Below the pieces are notes generated by a model. The model saw nothing but the letters and a program-made list of their open reading frames with translations. It ran no database searches and was not told where the DNA came from. From contig NC_134682.1 in NCBI RefSeq assembly GCF_024713945.1, forward strand, positions 1,302,001 to 1,366,000: a DNA stretch of 64,000 bases, in the 5' to 3' direction. The position numbers and the translations under genes are program-made. This DNA is from Dermatophagoides farinae. Taxonomy: Eukaryota > Arthropoda > Arachnida > Sarcoptiformes > Pyroglyphidae. Every line of letters begins with the position of its first letter. Position 1 is the stretch's first letter. This document shows, one piece after another, positions 1 through 12,743 of the stretch.

Positions 1-433
1 ATGATCATCATCACTATTGCACACTATTGCACAAAACATCTAAACAATATTACATTCTAGACGTCAGAATTTGTTTGTCAAAACCTCTATGTGTGTGTGT
101 GTGTGTGTGTTACAAAATAAAAAACCATAAGCCACCACTTACCATCATCATCATCATAAATTGATCAAATGTACCTGATATTTTTTTTTTTTTTTTTTTT
201 TTTTTGGTGTGCGCGGCAAGACATAGAGACTTGGACTTAAATCAAAGAAAGAGGGAAAAATGTCTCGTCGTGCAAGCTTTTATGGTAATTATATTGCATA
301 TACACACACACACATGACATTCTGGATGAAATTTCAATTTTGTTTTTGTTCAAGTGGTAGTGGTGGTCCACCAAAAAAAAAAAAAAATAAAAAATATTCT
401 CAAAGTCAAAAAATGACAATTGACAAATTTCAA
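1..433. other. intergenic or intronic simple-repeat DNA at left edge
   Basis: No gene is recognised. The stretch holds a (GT)n run at 91-110, a run of 25 T at 181-205, and short A-rich blocks. If the open frame just to the right is a real exon, this stretch would be its downstream intron. The frames open here are short and low in complexity. Confidence 0.6.
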
Positions 434-1312
434 TTACAGTGAAAAAAAAGTGGCAAACAAAGGTGAAAGTTTAAACAACAACAACAACAAAAAAATCAAG
501 GCCATAAGTGAAAAGAATTTACCGTTCGTTGTTGACGTTGTTGTAAATAATGAAAAACACAAGACTAGAAATAATAGATAGTAAAATGATGATTTGACTA
601 TTGACGATTTTGTACTAAAGATGAACATTGATGATAATAATGGAATTGTAGTCAATATTGGTGTTGAATTGAAATATGAAGAACACGAAGATGATGACGA
701 TGATGAAGGATTTGAACTAATTTTTTGGTCTACCGACCTTGATGGTTGTTGTTGTTGTTGTTGATGACTACTGTTGATTGTACAATTATTCTGTTGTTGT
801 TGTTGTTGTTGTTTATTTAAAGATTGAACTGAATTGATTAAGGTAAATGTTTGCCATTTGTTTTTTATTTGTTCTGTGTATTGATAATAATTGTTGATGA
901 TGGTACTATTTTGTTGAAACATTTTTGATGAATACATTGTTGGTGGTGATTGTACTAAAAAATTAAAATAAACACATATACTACTACTATTGGCAATTGT
1001 ATTGCAATGATAAATTATCGATGATGATGATGATCCATTAGTCCAATAACAATGATGGACATTGATTTGTTGATCTTTGAATTGTATTAGTGGTTGTTGT
1101 TGTTGTTGTTGTTGTTGATTGATTGTTGATGGCCATTGCCAACAACAATAATCACCACAATTAATAGTGGTCATCACAGCAGGTTTGTTGATTGATAATA
1201 AACAAGGCTTTATTTGAAACCTAAAATTATTATTATAATCATCATCATCATTATGTATCATCATATTGGTTATTGTTGTTGTTTTCGTTGTTTCGGTTGT
1301 TGATATCATCAT
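434..1312 (-). CDS. uncertain open frame; possible signal-peptide exon of a gene leaving the window
   Basis: A 292-codon minus-strand frame, not recognised as any family. Its first two thirds are low complexity: poly-Q from CAA/CAG repeats and poly-S from TCA repeats. Its end differs. From an internal ATG at 628-626 it reads MFIFSTKSSIVKSSF and then a hydrophobic run (YYLLFLVLCFSLF) followed by TTTSTTN, which looks like a secretory signal peptide of about 35 residues. Directly after it is a donor-like site, ACG|GTAAAT, with the last exon base at 523. The first exon of a secreted or membrane protein could therefore lie at about 628-523 and splice to exons beyond position 1. What is seen is an open frame, a hydrophobic stretch and a GT donor; the gene is inference. 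It may equally be a chance frame through CAA/TCA repeats. Confidence 0.25.
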   Translation of the reverse strand: MMISTTETTKTTTITNMMIHNDDDDYNNNFRFQIKPCLLSINKPAVMTTINCGDYCCWQWPSTINQQQQQQQQPLIQFKDQQINVHHCYWTNGSSSSSIIYHCNTIANSSSICVYFNFLVQSPPTMYSSKMFQQNSTIINNYYQYTEQIKNKWQTFTLINSVQSLNKQQQQQQQNNCTINSSHQQQQQQPSRSVDQKISSNPSSSSSSSCSSYFNSTPILTTIPLLSSMFIFSTKSSIVKSSFYYLLFLVLCFSLFTTTSTTNGKFFSLMALIFLLLLLFKLSPLFATFFSL

Positions 1313-2611
1313 AATAAAAAAAGTTTAATTGAATATTCAAATGTTCATGTGTTTGTATGTGCGATATGGTTAGATTTTTCACTCGTCATCATCATCATTT
1401 TCTTTATCAGATCTTGTGTGATTTTGGGTGCTTTACAATAATAATATTGGAATGTATATGACAGCCGGAAATTTGTTTTAGTGGAGAAGAAAATGAAAAA
1501 CAAAATTTATCGTTGTCGCTGTTGTTGTTGTTACTTACAATATTCCAATATTTAGTAATTTTATGACGTTCATTCATTTATTGCAGTCAATGTTGATGAT
1601 GATGACGATGTCAATGTCATGATTCATGTCATTTACTATTACCATTATTATCTTCTTAAACAAACGATGTCATATCGGAAATTTTTTTTCTCTTGAGATA
1701 TAAAATGATGATGATCATCATCGACGACCGATGATGATGGTGATGGTGGTGGTGGTGGTGGAAAAAAAACGGTAAACTCACAAATCACATTGAATTCATC
1801 AACACTCTACACTCTGGTGATCTTTGAATCTAGAGTCTAGTGCAGAGAGAGATAAAAAAAAATAAAAATAAAAATAAATTGAAATCAATCAACAAACAGG
1901 TAACGGGAAAAAAAACTTTTGATCGCACAGAGTACAGAGCACAGAGCACTGTGGCACACGAAAACAAAAAATAAGAGGATTTTGATGAAATCAGAAAAAA
2001 AACCTGAGAAAAATTGTAAATGCAGAAAATGACTTAATTAATTATATTGATTAGATTTCGATTGATCTTATGATTTTGATGTTGGTGATGATGACGATGA
2101 TTATCTAATTTTTTTTTCAATTTAAATTTAAAAATTTTTTCTATAAAACAAAAAAAATCACACAAGAATTGTGAATGGAACACACGATGATTTTCAAATT
2201 TCACTACTGATTTGTCTGTGTGTGTGTCTGCACTGTTAGAATGTTTGAACAAGAATGATGATGATGATTATTATCAGAAATACATTCGAATGATGATGGC
2301 AGCGGTGGTGTAATGATTTTTTTCTTCTTCTTCTTCATTCAGAGTGAGCGCAAAACTTATTTTCAAAAAAAAAAAAAAAAAAATTCACGCACACACTCAC
2401 ATTGGATGTTGTTGTTGTTGTTGTTGTTTTTTACAATTCATCAACATAAATAAACACACACGTTTTGCATACGGATATTTTTTTTTTTTTACTGTAATAC
2501 ATTGTTGTGTGTAGTATATAAACCCTAAAAATTTCTTCCCCCATAACATACACACACTAGTAGTATAATAATACACGCCCCGTTATAAGAGTCTCAACAA
2601 CAGTACAACAT

Positions 2612-2642
<31 letters not shown>

Positions 2643-3763
2643 TTAAACTATCACCTCATTTTATATTGAAAAAATAGTGATAAAGAGAGAGAGAGAGATG
2701 GAGAGAGACATAGAGAGAAAAACACCTTTTTTTCAATGAGAAAATGATGATTTTTTTTGGGGTTTATTTAATCAGATATTTGATTTGATATTTATATTTG
2801 CCGGTAAGAATTTGATTTTGGTTTCACATTTTGTATTTGATCAAATTTCACAAATGATTGAGTTCTAGGATGATGATGATGACGATGATGTAATTGGTCA
2901 AATGAATGATGCTTGTGTGTGTGTGTTTGTGTTTGTGTGACAACGACAAAAAATGAATGAATGAATGAATTGAATAAGTCACTTGACTTGTGTTGTTCAC
3001 ATAAGCTCCACCTAATTTTCATTTTTTTGTTTGTTGTTGTTGTTGAGGTTGAATTTCATTTCATTTCAGAGAGAGAGAGAGAAAATGACAACGATACAAA
3101 AAAAACAAATACTTAAAAAGAAAAGAAATGATGTTTTCAAGAAAAAAACAAACTAATCAAAAAAATCCAAAAAAACAAAACAAAAAAAAACGAAAAATGC
3201 ATAATGAAGTGTTCCACGAGCACGTGCTTTATTGTTATCGTTGTTGTTGTACGTGTGCATACATAATGTATAGCCATCATCATATATCGTTACTTTTCAT
3301 GTATCATTTGTAAATGTCCAGGTATATTTTTTTTATCTAACAAAAATCCAATCCACTCTAGGTCCCTAGGTCACGAGTCATCACAATGCTTTGTTGTTTA
3401 TCATTTTTTTTTTAGTATATGGTTCATTTCATTTCACTTCAGCTATAGCAATTGTTGTTGTTGTTGTTGTTGTTTTTTCTGGTAAAGATCATAGGGTGTT
3501 TGTTTCGACTTTTCTCACTCTGGTTTTCATCCAAATATATTGCCTAGGACACGGTTTTTACACACAGGCAAAATAAAAAAAAAACAGGCGAACAGGATCC
3601 AGGTAGTACTCTACCACATATATACAGAACGGATCCTTGAATTTTTTTGCACACGCAAACATACGCACACACACACACACGGATATTATTGAAATTATAA
3701 ACAAACGGTAACATTTCAGAGGGGTAACAAATGTTGTGGTGACAAATGTTAACACAGTATGTG

Positions 3764-3799
<36 letters not shown>

Positions 3800-6220
3800 A
3801 TACAGTGTCATTTGACAATTAAGACCAGCCGACTGGTGTGTGTGTGTGTGTACCAACTTCCCGCAGATGCTACATCAGGTTTCATATGGTAGGCAGGCAG
3901 AATAAAAAAAAAGAAAAGAAAAATTTAATAAGATCTTTTGATGAAAATGAAAAAAAAAATCTGGCACGTGCTCTATCGAAAGCGATTGAAAAAGAAAAAT
4001 CAAAAGAACAACAACAACAACAACAAAAAACGAAAATAACCGGTGTTTTTTTCACTGGACAAAACTTGGACAACAACAACAACAACAACAGAAAAAATTG
4101 ACTGCATATTATTGCAAACAACATCCACATCACAAAAATCCTTGGACCCAATTTTGAATTTAAGAAACGAAAAAAAAAATTGGCAACGGATCCAGTTTGA
4201 AAAGTAGCAGCTGCTTAGAAAGAAATTATTATACTGGCTGCTGTAATTCCATTGAAAAAATGGACACCAAGAAATTTAGTGTGTCCAATGTCAATCGTAC
4301 ATGAACATTATGGATGCTTGTTATATGATGATTTATAAATGTGAATGTACCGAATGATAAAATTTTTTTATTCGATTGAAAAAAAAACAACAACAACAAT
4401 GAAAATGAAAATGCAAATTGAATGCAACATATTTCAACGTATGATGACGATTGGTGGATAAAAATAATGGTCATTTAGATTAATTATTTAGATTTCATCA
4501 CACATACACACAAAAAGGCTTGAATTGAAATTTCTACGATTCAAATCAATCGATTGATCAAATGATTGATTGATTGATCATATCGGATCATTCACGTCAT
4601 TGCCACATCGTTCAATAATAATAATAAAAAACGATTGTTGTCCATTGTTTGTATGTTTCATTGATTGATTGATGTGATGTGATTATAAAAAAAAAAAAAA
4701 ATAAAAACGCAATACATGTACATTCCTTGTACAATCATCAAGGTATTCTATAAACGTATCGAATGTTTGAATATATTCAACTAATGATGAATACTAATTA
4801 GAATCTATAATAAGAAAGAAACGAAAAAAATTCAGTTACATATGATTCAATTTGAATGCAAAACAGCAAAAAAAAATTACAAATTTTCTTCCAGTGTGTG
4901 TGTGTGTGTGTGTATGATAACAACATGATAGCGATTTGTTTTATAATCAATATATTCTACACATCATCATGTAATTTTATTGGTTTTGGTTTTTTTCCAC
5001 CAATACACACACACACACAATCATTGAATTTCTCTCTGTGTGTGTGTGTGTGTGTGTGTTTGTATTGTGATTCAGCTGAAAAAAAATTGATTCTGAATAT
5101 CTATTCATTTTGATTTGATTGAATATTTTCTTTCGCACACACACACACACGGGAACTATGTGAATATTCTGAATTTTTCCTTTCAAATCAAATTTATGCC
5201 TGATCATGATATCAAAATTTGATCGATCATGATCATCATCATCATCATCGGATTTATTGATACGAATCATCAAATGATTATTTGGCCAACATAACAAACA
5301 TTTATCAATGGATGATGATGATGATTATGATGATTGAAAGTCGTAAATTTTTTTATTATTGTTCATCATATCATTGAAGTTCTTTTCTGGTAATCTAAAC
5401 AGTGTGGGAGGTAGTGAATGGAATGAATTGAATTTATTACATGACCAGAGAGAATGTGAGAGAGAGGCGACATTATTCTATTTCTTTGATTATGCAATGG
5501 ACACACACACACACAGAATGAATAAATGAATGATGATGAAGATGATAAAATGAAAAAAATTTGTAACCGAAAATATATCGTCATCGTCATCATTCTCATT
5601 TGAGTGAAAGTTTTTTTTCCATTTTTAGTGGCCAAAAAACACAGTTATTATTCTCTAGAACCCTCAAATTGACAAATTCATGTTGGAATGATGATGATGA
5701 TGATGAGAAAATTGTCATTGAATGCTTGAATGATTACCAGCAAAAAAACACACACACACACACACACACACAGCGTGCGCGGTGAGAATAAATTTTTTTC
5801 CCCAGCTAATTATTGATGGTTCATATCTTGGTTTGTTTGATTCGATGATGACCATGGTCATGGTACCAGGTTTCCATCGTAACCAAACAAAAAAAAAATA
5901 CTAGCATTTTTTTTACAGTTATAATAAATATTTTGACAATCTATCCAAAACTAACAATCTTTGTCGGTTATAAAATTAAAAAAAAATCACAAGAATTTTC
6001 ATTATCTACGTATAATGTCAATGGCTGGAAAAAAACACTAAAACAAAACGAAAAAAAAAATTATGATGATGATGATGATCATGATATTGGAATTTTTTTT
6101 TGTTCGGCGTAAATCAATCAATCAATTCAATAAACAAACAAACAAAAAAAATTCAATATCCATATAACAATGTCATGAAACTAATTGATTATGGATGTTT
6201 TTATTTTTCGCATTTTCATT

Positions 6221-6270
<50 letters not shown>

Positions 6271-8766
6271 TTGTTTGTGTGTGTGTGTGTGTGGTATTTA
6301 TGCTTGGATTTGATTCATTTTCGTTTCGTTTTTTCGTCTAATTTTATTAACATTTTTTTGTTTTGTTTTACATTTTCATGATGATGATGATGATAATGTG
6401 CAATGACCTTGTTTGTTTGTTTTTTTTTCGGCTATAAAATATTCATACCCACACACTTACACACACACACACACACACACACAAAAGACACCGTATCCTG
6501 ATCAGCGTGTTTTGTTTTGTTTTGTTTTATTTTTCTTATTATTCATTCTTGAATACAATGAAGAAAATTATGAATGAGAGAAAAAAAAATACATGAACAT
6601 GAACATGATTGAAAATTAGAACACAAGCCACGTGCCTGAATTGAATTATTGGAAAAAATGATTTCATCAACATCATCTGCGTTATTGTTATGAATATGAA
6701 ATTGAAAACCCAATAATACGAACACCTTGACAGTCATCAGGTTTTCCAATATACGATGATGATCATAATGAAAATTGTCCCCAATTTGGTTTGGTAGACC
6801 AATGTCATTTAGCCTGTCTATCAGCTGCCGTTCAGTTTGATGTTTTTTTTTCTGTTGTATTTATCATCGACAATAACATATAGTCCAGGATAAATAGGAA
6901 ACCAAATTCAAAAAAAAACTAGTGATCCTAATTACGCCATCTATCGCCAATGATAGTATATCCGGAATGTTATTTATTCAAATTTGATCATCTGATCAAA
7001 AATTGATCATAAACATGGAAAATGTTGTAGGATTTTTTTTTTTCGCTCTCTGTATACGTTATAATAATAATAATAATTGTTTGGATTAACGCACAAACAC
7101 ACACACACACACACATACAATCATCATTGATCGGACAACCAGATAAACATTGGATTGATGATGTGTAGTACGCCCACACACACACAAATACCAGAAATAA
7201 TGTCCAAACAAAAAAAAAATTTCTGAATTTGAGTTTATTGGCTGGCATTAAAAAGTGATTAAAATGATAATGATGATAAAATAAAAGAAACAAAAAATGA
7301 CAATTGTTGATTGTGGATTTTTTTTTATTATTGTTTTGGCTAATATTTTGTGTTTTAATAATCTTTTCATTTGTAACAACAACGATGATGATGGTCATAT
7401 AAAATATTATGATCGAAATAGTCGACAATCGTTGTGGCAACTTGTTGTTGTTGTTGTTGTTTTGGTATCAAGAATTTCACCGTTATTGAAACAGAATCGG
7501 TGAAATTGGAAAATTTTTTTTTTACATTTAAATCATTTGTTGAATTGGATTTTTTTTCACTTTAAAAACATTCAACTTTCCATCAAATCATTCGCATTCA
7601 TAATTGTTGTTTTGTTGTTATTTGTTAATGCAAGATAATGGTGATAGCCTTGTGTGTTAAAGTTAATGTTTCTTTTCCTGTTTTTTTTTTCATTCATTCG
7701 TTTACATTTTTTTTTGTTGTAGGAAATAACAACAACAACAACAACAACAACAACGGCAACAAAACGACAATTTGAATGAAAATAAAAAAAAAACAAACTG
7801 AAGAAAAAAAAACATCATTCATGACAACACATTTGATATATTCAATTCAATCCAATCCAATCCAACCAATCAATCAATCGATCAGCCAATTATATACAAA
7901 ATATAATTGCCACTTGTGATCATCAATAACTTTATCATCATCGATTCATCATCATCATCATCATCAATCAGTCATTCACCATTCATTGTAATGATATATT
8001 CTATGTTTCTATTTGTAGTTTCATTTCAAAAATCAATTTCAATGTCCATTGAATAATAATAATTACCACACATGAAGAAAACTTTTAATATTACAAATTT
8101 ACAAATTAAATTCAATTTGTATATTTCTATATATTGATAATTATGTAATGAGATTTGAAATTATTATTAAAAATGACGTAAATCGGTGCGCGCACACACA
8201 CATACATAATCTTGGTGACAACAAAAAAAAAAAATTTTCCTTCGTTTCATTTCATTACTTCTTCTTCATTGATGAACCTCTCTTGATGTGTGTGTGTGTG
8301 TGTGTATTTTGTGTATCTAAAATTATCAATCGCAAAATAAAAAAAAAATTGAAATGAACGTGAATAAAAACATCATGATGATGTTGATGTACAAATCATG
8401 ATCAATACACATAACATCATCACAACACTAAATGGTTATGATCAAATGAGCAATAGTACAAACGACCACTGTTGTTGTTGTTGTTGTCGATGATGATGAT
8501 GAAGAAGATGAACATGACAGGATATACCAGCACACCGATGAAGATGAACATGTAACTTTTTATTCATTCACTTTTTTTTGGCGCTCATTCAAACTTTGTT
8601 TTTTTGGATTCTTTCTCTGTGTGTGTTTTGTGAATTTTCTATCGCGTGGTAACACGCGTTATTATTATCCATATATTGTGTTCATTCATTCGTTTTTCTT
8701 AATAGCAACAACAACAACAACAACAACAATTGATCTCAATCTGCAAAAAAAAAAATACCAAAGAAA
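1313..8766. other. 7.4-kb intergenic stretch, microsatellite-rich, no gene recognised
   Basis: Only short low-complexity frames occur here. Notable simple repeats are (CA)n at about 2616-2642, (GA)n near 2684-2698, (CA)n near 3771-3795, (GT)n near 5037-5060, (AC)n near 5747-5772, a 41-bp (TC)n at 6225-6265 followed by (GT)n, and (CAA)n near 7730-7753. GAT/ATC triplet runs are scattered throughout. Frames in this stretch translate to poly-H, poly-V and CVCV peptides and are not supported as genes. The right end must contain the 5' flank of the PRR5 gene, but I see no clear TATA box or initiator. Confidence 0.6.
6225..6265. repeat. (TC)n dinucleotide microsatellite
   Basis: Perfect TC repeat of about 20 units, followed within 12 bp by a (GT)n run. 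It is the longest CT-type tract in the window. Confidence 0.9.
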
Positions 8767-10569
8767 ATGCCATTCAGTCGTCGTTTATCGTTTTTTAATA
8801 ATAATAATTTATTAAATGTAAATAAAAATCCAAAAATACATCTATCTGATACATTAAAACAATTAGAATCAATCAATAAACAGCGATCAAATACAGTGAA
8901 AAATTGTAATGGCCATAATCGTAATTTTACGAATAATGTGATTAAAATTACAAACAATGATCATCATAGCTGCTATGATGATCATGATAATGATGATTAT
9001 GATTATGATGATGATGAAGATGATTTACAAACAGAAAAATTATTCCATACAATTTGTGGTGGTAATCTGTCCAGTGAATTTCTGGTACCATGCGCTAAAA
9101 ATGCCAATTGGGTACGGTAAGTTCAGTTCCAGTTATTCCAAGTAATTCCAATGAATAAATTTTTCTTTTGAATTTTCATAGCCTAGAAGAATCGATTATA
9201 AATTTATTCAAAAATGATGGTAAATTAATCGATGGCCAATTGAAACAAACACACGAAGACATTGTATCATTATTGGATTCAAATTTCGGTATTTTTGTCT
9301 TTGAACGTCTTAAGGTAAATATATGAAAAAGAAAATAAATAAAAAAAAATTTTCATTCATTATCTAGATCTAGATAATGAATGGATTTGTTGTGATTGGA
9401 AAAAATTTTTTTTTTAATTTTAATTTTCTCAATTACAAATTCATTCAATCATTAATTAATGAAGAGTCAAGTGCTACCGAAAGCCGTACGTTTATTAAAA
9501 TCAAACATCGATCATCATGATGATGATGAGGATGATGTCCAATGTAATAGTAGTGGTGATAACGAATATGGAAAAAAAAATTATCTGGATACATTAGGAT
9601 CAGTATGGAAAACTTTCTACCATGACATACTTTCAACATTGGAATGTATGCTTTTTAGTATCGAGGTAACTAAAAACGCTTTTTTTTCCCTCAACAACAA
9701 CAACAACAACAACAAAAACGATAAACACACACAATCAACACGTACACATTATGATGATTTGATGATGATGATCTGTTTTTTTTTCTTATTCAATAATCTG
9801 ATTTTTGATCCATTAATTTGTTTATTAATTACATTAATTAATTGATTTTTTTTTGTTTCTGCTTCCAACAGTCATTCAATAATGTATCGATACGTAAAAC
9901 AACATTGGTAATATTTCGTGATCAAATTCTCATCAATAGTCTGCTTGAAGGTAATTGTTTTTCTTTGTTTATGGTCACAACGTTGCCATCTAGTGTATTG
10001 GAATAAAAGTTTTTTTTTTAATTTTAATTTTTTTCCATATAGATAAACTAAAAGAATTATTAATCGAACAGAATCGATCGATACCGGCAAATATTATACA
10101 AATGATATTGATCATACAAAGTGTTTATGAACGTTATCCACCAAGTGAAAATAAATTACAAATTGAAAAAATTGCTGCATTAGCCATAACACCATATCAG
10201 GGTTATTATGGAACATATGAAAATCATAATCAAACACCGATAATACGTTCAAAAGAACCGGATAATATACTATTATTACCACGTGGTCCATTTGAAAGAT
10301 TGAATGGAACAAATTGTAATGGTGTTGGTGGCAGTGGTGTTAATGGTGGCATTTATGGCCATATAACAACATCGACAAAAGCAACAACAACAGCAAAAAC
10401 AATAGCAAAAAAAACGACAACAAAATCAATCAATAATAATCATCGACCAATCATGATGATGATGAATAATAATAAAAATAATCGTTCAAGAAAAATATCA
10501 TTACCACATTTATTAACGATGACAAACAATCGAAATCAAAATTATGTGATTGGCCGTATTAATGAATGA
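8767..10569 (+). CDS. PRR5: PRR5/Protor-like TORC2 subunit (HbrB domain), 5 exons
   Basis: PRR5/Protor proteins bind Rictor and are accessory subunits of TOR complex 2, which phosphorylates AGC kinases. Exons: 8767-9116, 9182-9314, 9465-9665, 9872-9950, 10043-10569. They total 1,290 nt (429 residues) with no frame break. Residues 1-95 are Asn/Asp-rich. The HbrB domain spans about 115-315 and includes EESIINLFKNDGKLID, GIFVFERLKSQVLPKAV, LDTLGSVWKTFYHDIL, IPANIIQMILIIQSVYERY and ITPYQGYYGTYE, in the same order as in vertebrate PRR5. The C-terminal 110 residues are Thr/Asn/Lys-rich and not recognised. All introns are GT-AG; exon 3's acceptor lacks a pyrimidine tract. Human PRR5 is about 390 residues. 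The start is the first ATG after a repeat-rich stretch and is less certain than the domain. A possible AATAAA lies at 10987-10992. Its neighbour DNAJA converges on it. Confidence 0.9.
9354..9383. repeat. perfect 30-bp palindrome in PRR5 intron 2
   Basis: The 30 bases at 9354-9383 equal their own reverse complement with no spacer; the centre is CTAGATCTAG. The element lies in the 150-bp second intron of the PRR5 gene, about 80 bp before the acceptor. It is not a simple repeat. In DNA it could form a cruciform, and in RNA a hairpin with a short forced loop. Confidence 0.9.
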
Positions 10570-11515
10570 CAACAACAACAACAACAAATCTTTGCCCACC
10601 GAATCACTAAAAAAAAAAATATAGATAGGCATGCATTTTTGTTTTAAAATTGAAAATTTTTTTATTATTATTCAAATTACTTAATGAATGAATGAAAAAA
10701 AAATGTGTTTATTGTTTCAACATCACGAATTCTCTTGCAGAATGAAAAATTTTTCAATATTCCACATTGAGAGAGAGAGACAGAGAGAATTCAAGAATTT
10801 TTACATAATTTGAATATTTTTTTTAAATTTAAATTCGTTAACCATTATTATTATTATTATTATTAATTGTATAAATACCTAATGTATTATTATCATTGAC
10901 ATTTATATAATAATTTGATTAAAATCCATGTTTGTGTGTGTGTGTGTGTGTGCAGGTGTAGGTGTGTGATAATAATGATGATGAATAATAAAGAATATTC
11001 AAGAAATGATTAATTAATTTTGAAATCAAATCAATTTTTTTTTTGTTTGCTGTTGTTGTTGTTACACATATATATTGTACCTTGGAAAAAAGTGGAAAAA
11101 ACATTGACACACACAGAGACAGAGAGAGAGAAAGAAATCATCAGAATGAGAAATCAGATCTATGAATTGAATTGTTTTTATTATTGTTTTTTCATTCATT
11201 CATTCATACAATCAATCAATCATCGATCGATCATCATTCACAAATAAAGCTAAATATAAAAATTTCATTCATTGTAAATTAGTGTATGGTGTGTGTGTGT
11301 GTTTCAGAATTACGATTTGAAGACATTTTACTAATTGGGTTATTTTGAAGCTTACAGACAACGAACGCACACACACACACACACACATTTCATATTGTTG
11401 ATGAATGAAAAATTTAAAATTGATATACTCGAGGTTTTTTTAGTTTATGCCTTTTGTTGTTGTTGTTGTTGTATGATGATGATGATGATGTGTGTGTGTG
11501 TGTGTGTGTGAAAAT
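10570..11515. other. convergent spacer between PRR5 and DNAJA
   Basis: This stretch holds the 3' untranslated regions of two converging genes and no coding sequence I recognise. It contains (GT)n at about 10932-10952, (CA)n at about 11370-11387, and (GAT)n then (TG)n at about 11474-11510. The last of these means the DNAJA 3'UTR starts with a CA repeat within about 10 bases of its stop codon. AATAAA motifs for the plus-strand gene occur at 10987-10992 and 11243-11248. Confidence 0.6.
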
Positions 11516-12743
11516 TTAATGTGTGGCACATTGCACACCTGGTCCATGATTCATATCACCATCTTCTTCATATGCATCATATGCTTCACGATGATTATGT
11601 CGTGAACGTTCTTCATCATGCATAGTATAATCATGTAGATTTACTTCTTCAACATCATTCATTGGAATATCTTGAATCGGTCTTTCAGGTAACAATTGTT
11701 CCAATTTTGGAATAATTGCAGAATCAATTTTATCCGGAAAATCAACGGTAAAATTTATAATAAGTTTACCCTTTTCGAATGGATTTCTATATGTTGGCAT
11801 ACCTTCACCAGCAATAAATTTAATAGTACCATGTTTGATTACTTCACCAGGATAGCTTGTAATCAATAATGTCCGACTATCCAAAGTGGTGATTGTTTTT
11901 TGAAAACCACATAATGCTTCAGTTAAATTGATTTTCATTGACATCACTAGATTGGTACCGTTGCTTCGTTTGAAAACTTCATGATCTTTTTGTTCCAAAA
12001 TAACAATAATGTCGCCCGGTTGTTCATATGAAGGATCTTGATCGGCTTCACCGGAAAATACAATTTTCTGTCCATCAATCATACCTTTATCAATATGAAC
12101 CTCTAATAATGTTGAATTCTTGATGACCTTAGTTCCAGTACATTTTTTACAACGATCTTTAGCAGCAATTTTTTCACCATTTCCTTGACATTCGCTACAA
12201 ACAGATTGAATTTGTTGAATGAAATTGGAATTATTTCTTAGACGTTCAACACGAATTTGCATGCCAGTTCCATGACAAGTAGTACATGCTTCGGGGCTGA
12301 TACCAGGTGCACGAGTACCAGATCCTTTACAACCTTCACATATCTCTTTACGAGAAACACGAAGTTTACGTGTTGATCCATTATAAAGTTCTTCCAATGT
12401 TACGCTCAATGCAAAATGCATATCCTTTCCTTTTCGTGGCCCATGATCACGTTTTGATCGACCCATGCCGAAAAACATGTCAAATATATCCATTGGTGAA
12501 TGTTGCTGAAGCCATACCACCTTCTTTGATTGCTTTCTCACCACCCATATCATATAATCGACGTTTTTCCTCATTGGCTAATACTTCATATGCTTGCGAT
12601 ATTGCCTTGAATCGTTCACCTTCATTTGGATTTTTATCTGGATGATATTTGAGTGCCAATTTTCTGTATGCTTTTTTCAGATCATCCTGTGAACATGTTG
12701 GTGATACACCAAGTAATTCGTAATAAGCTGTCTCTTTGACCAT
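11516..12743 (-). CDS. DNAJA: DnaJ homolog subfamily A (type I Hsp40), with apparent frameshift
   Basis: Type I J-domain co-chaperone that delivers clients to cytosolic Hsp70 and stimulates its ATPase. The start at 12743 gives [13 protein letters not shown], the usual DNAJA1-type beginning. The J domain (residues 1-70) has HPD at 34-36 in KYHPDKNP, then [13 protein letters not shown]. The body has [27 protein letters not shown], four CXXC zinc motifs from about residue 135 (CEGC, CTTC, CSEC, CKKC), [13 protein letters not shown] and LLPERP. It ends CATH, at the position where DNAJA1 has a farnesylated CaaX box. About 409 residues, against 397 in human DNAJA1. The coding sequence is open in one frame from 12743 to about 12500 and in another from about 12499 to 11516. 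One base too many, or two too few, lies at about 12497-12515. No GT-AG intron there would repair it. An assembly or sequencing error is likeliest; a true pseudogene is possible. Its start faces UTP20. Confidence 0.93.
12497..12515 (-). other. frameshift point in the DNAJA coding sequence
   Basis: On the minus strand the J-domain frame reads ...[10 protein letters not shown] and then runs to a stop (TNGYI*), while the +1 frame supplies [11 protein letters not shown] from 12499 downward. Known DNAJA1 proteins join these two parts directly (…KEGG…[12 protein letters not shown]). The break is therefore confined to a few codons of the poorly conserved Gly-rich linker. An extra base in ACATTCACC, or loss of a TC pair, would each explain it. 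Confidence 0.85.

Noticed and set aside
3838-4151. Overlapping frames on both strands (KEKSKEQQQQ / FFLLLLLL)
   Set aside because: A-rich and CAA-repeat DNA; no conserved motif, no splice context, and both strands open in the same place.
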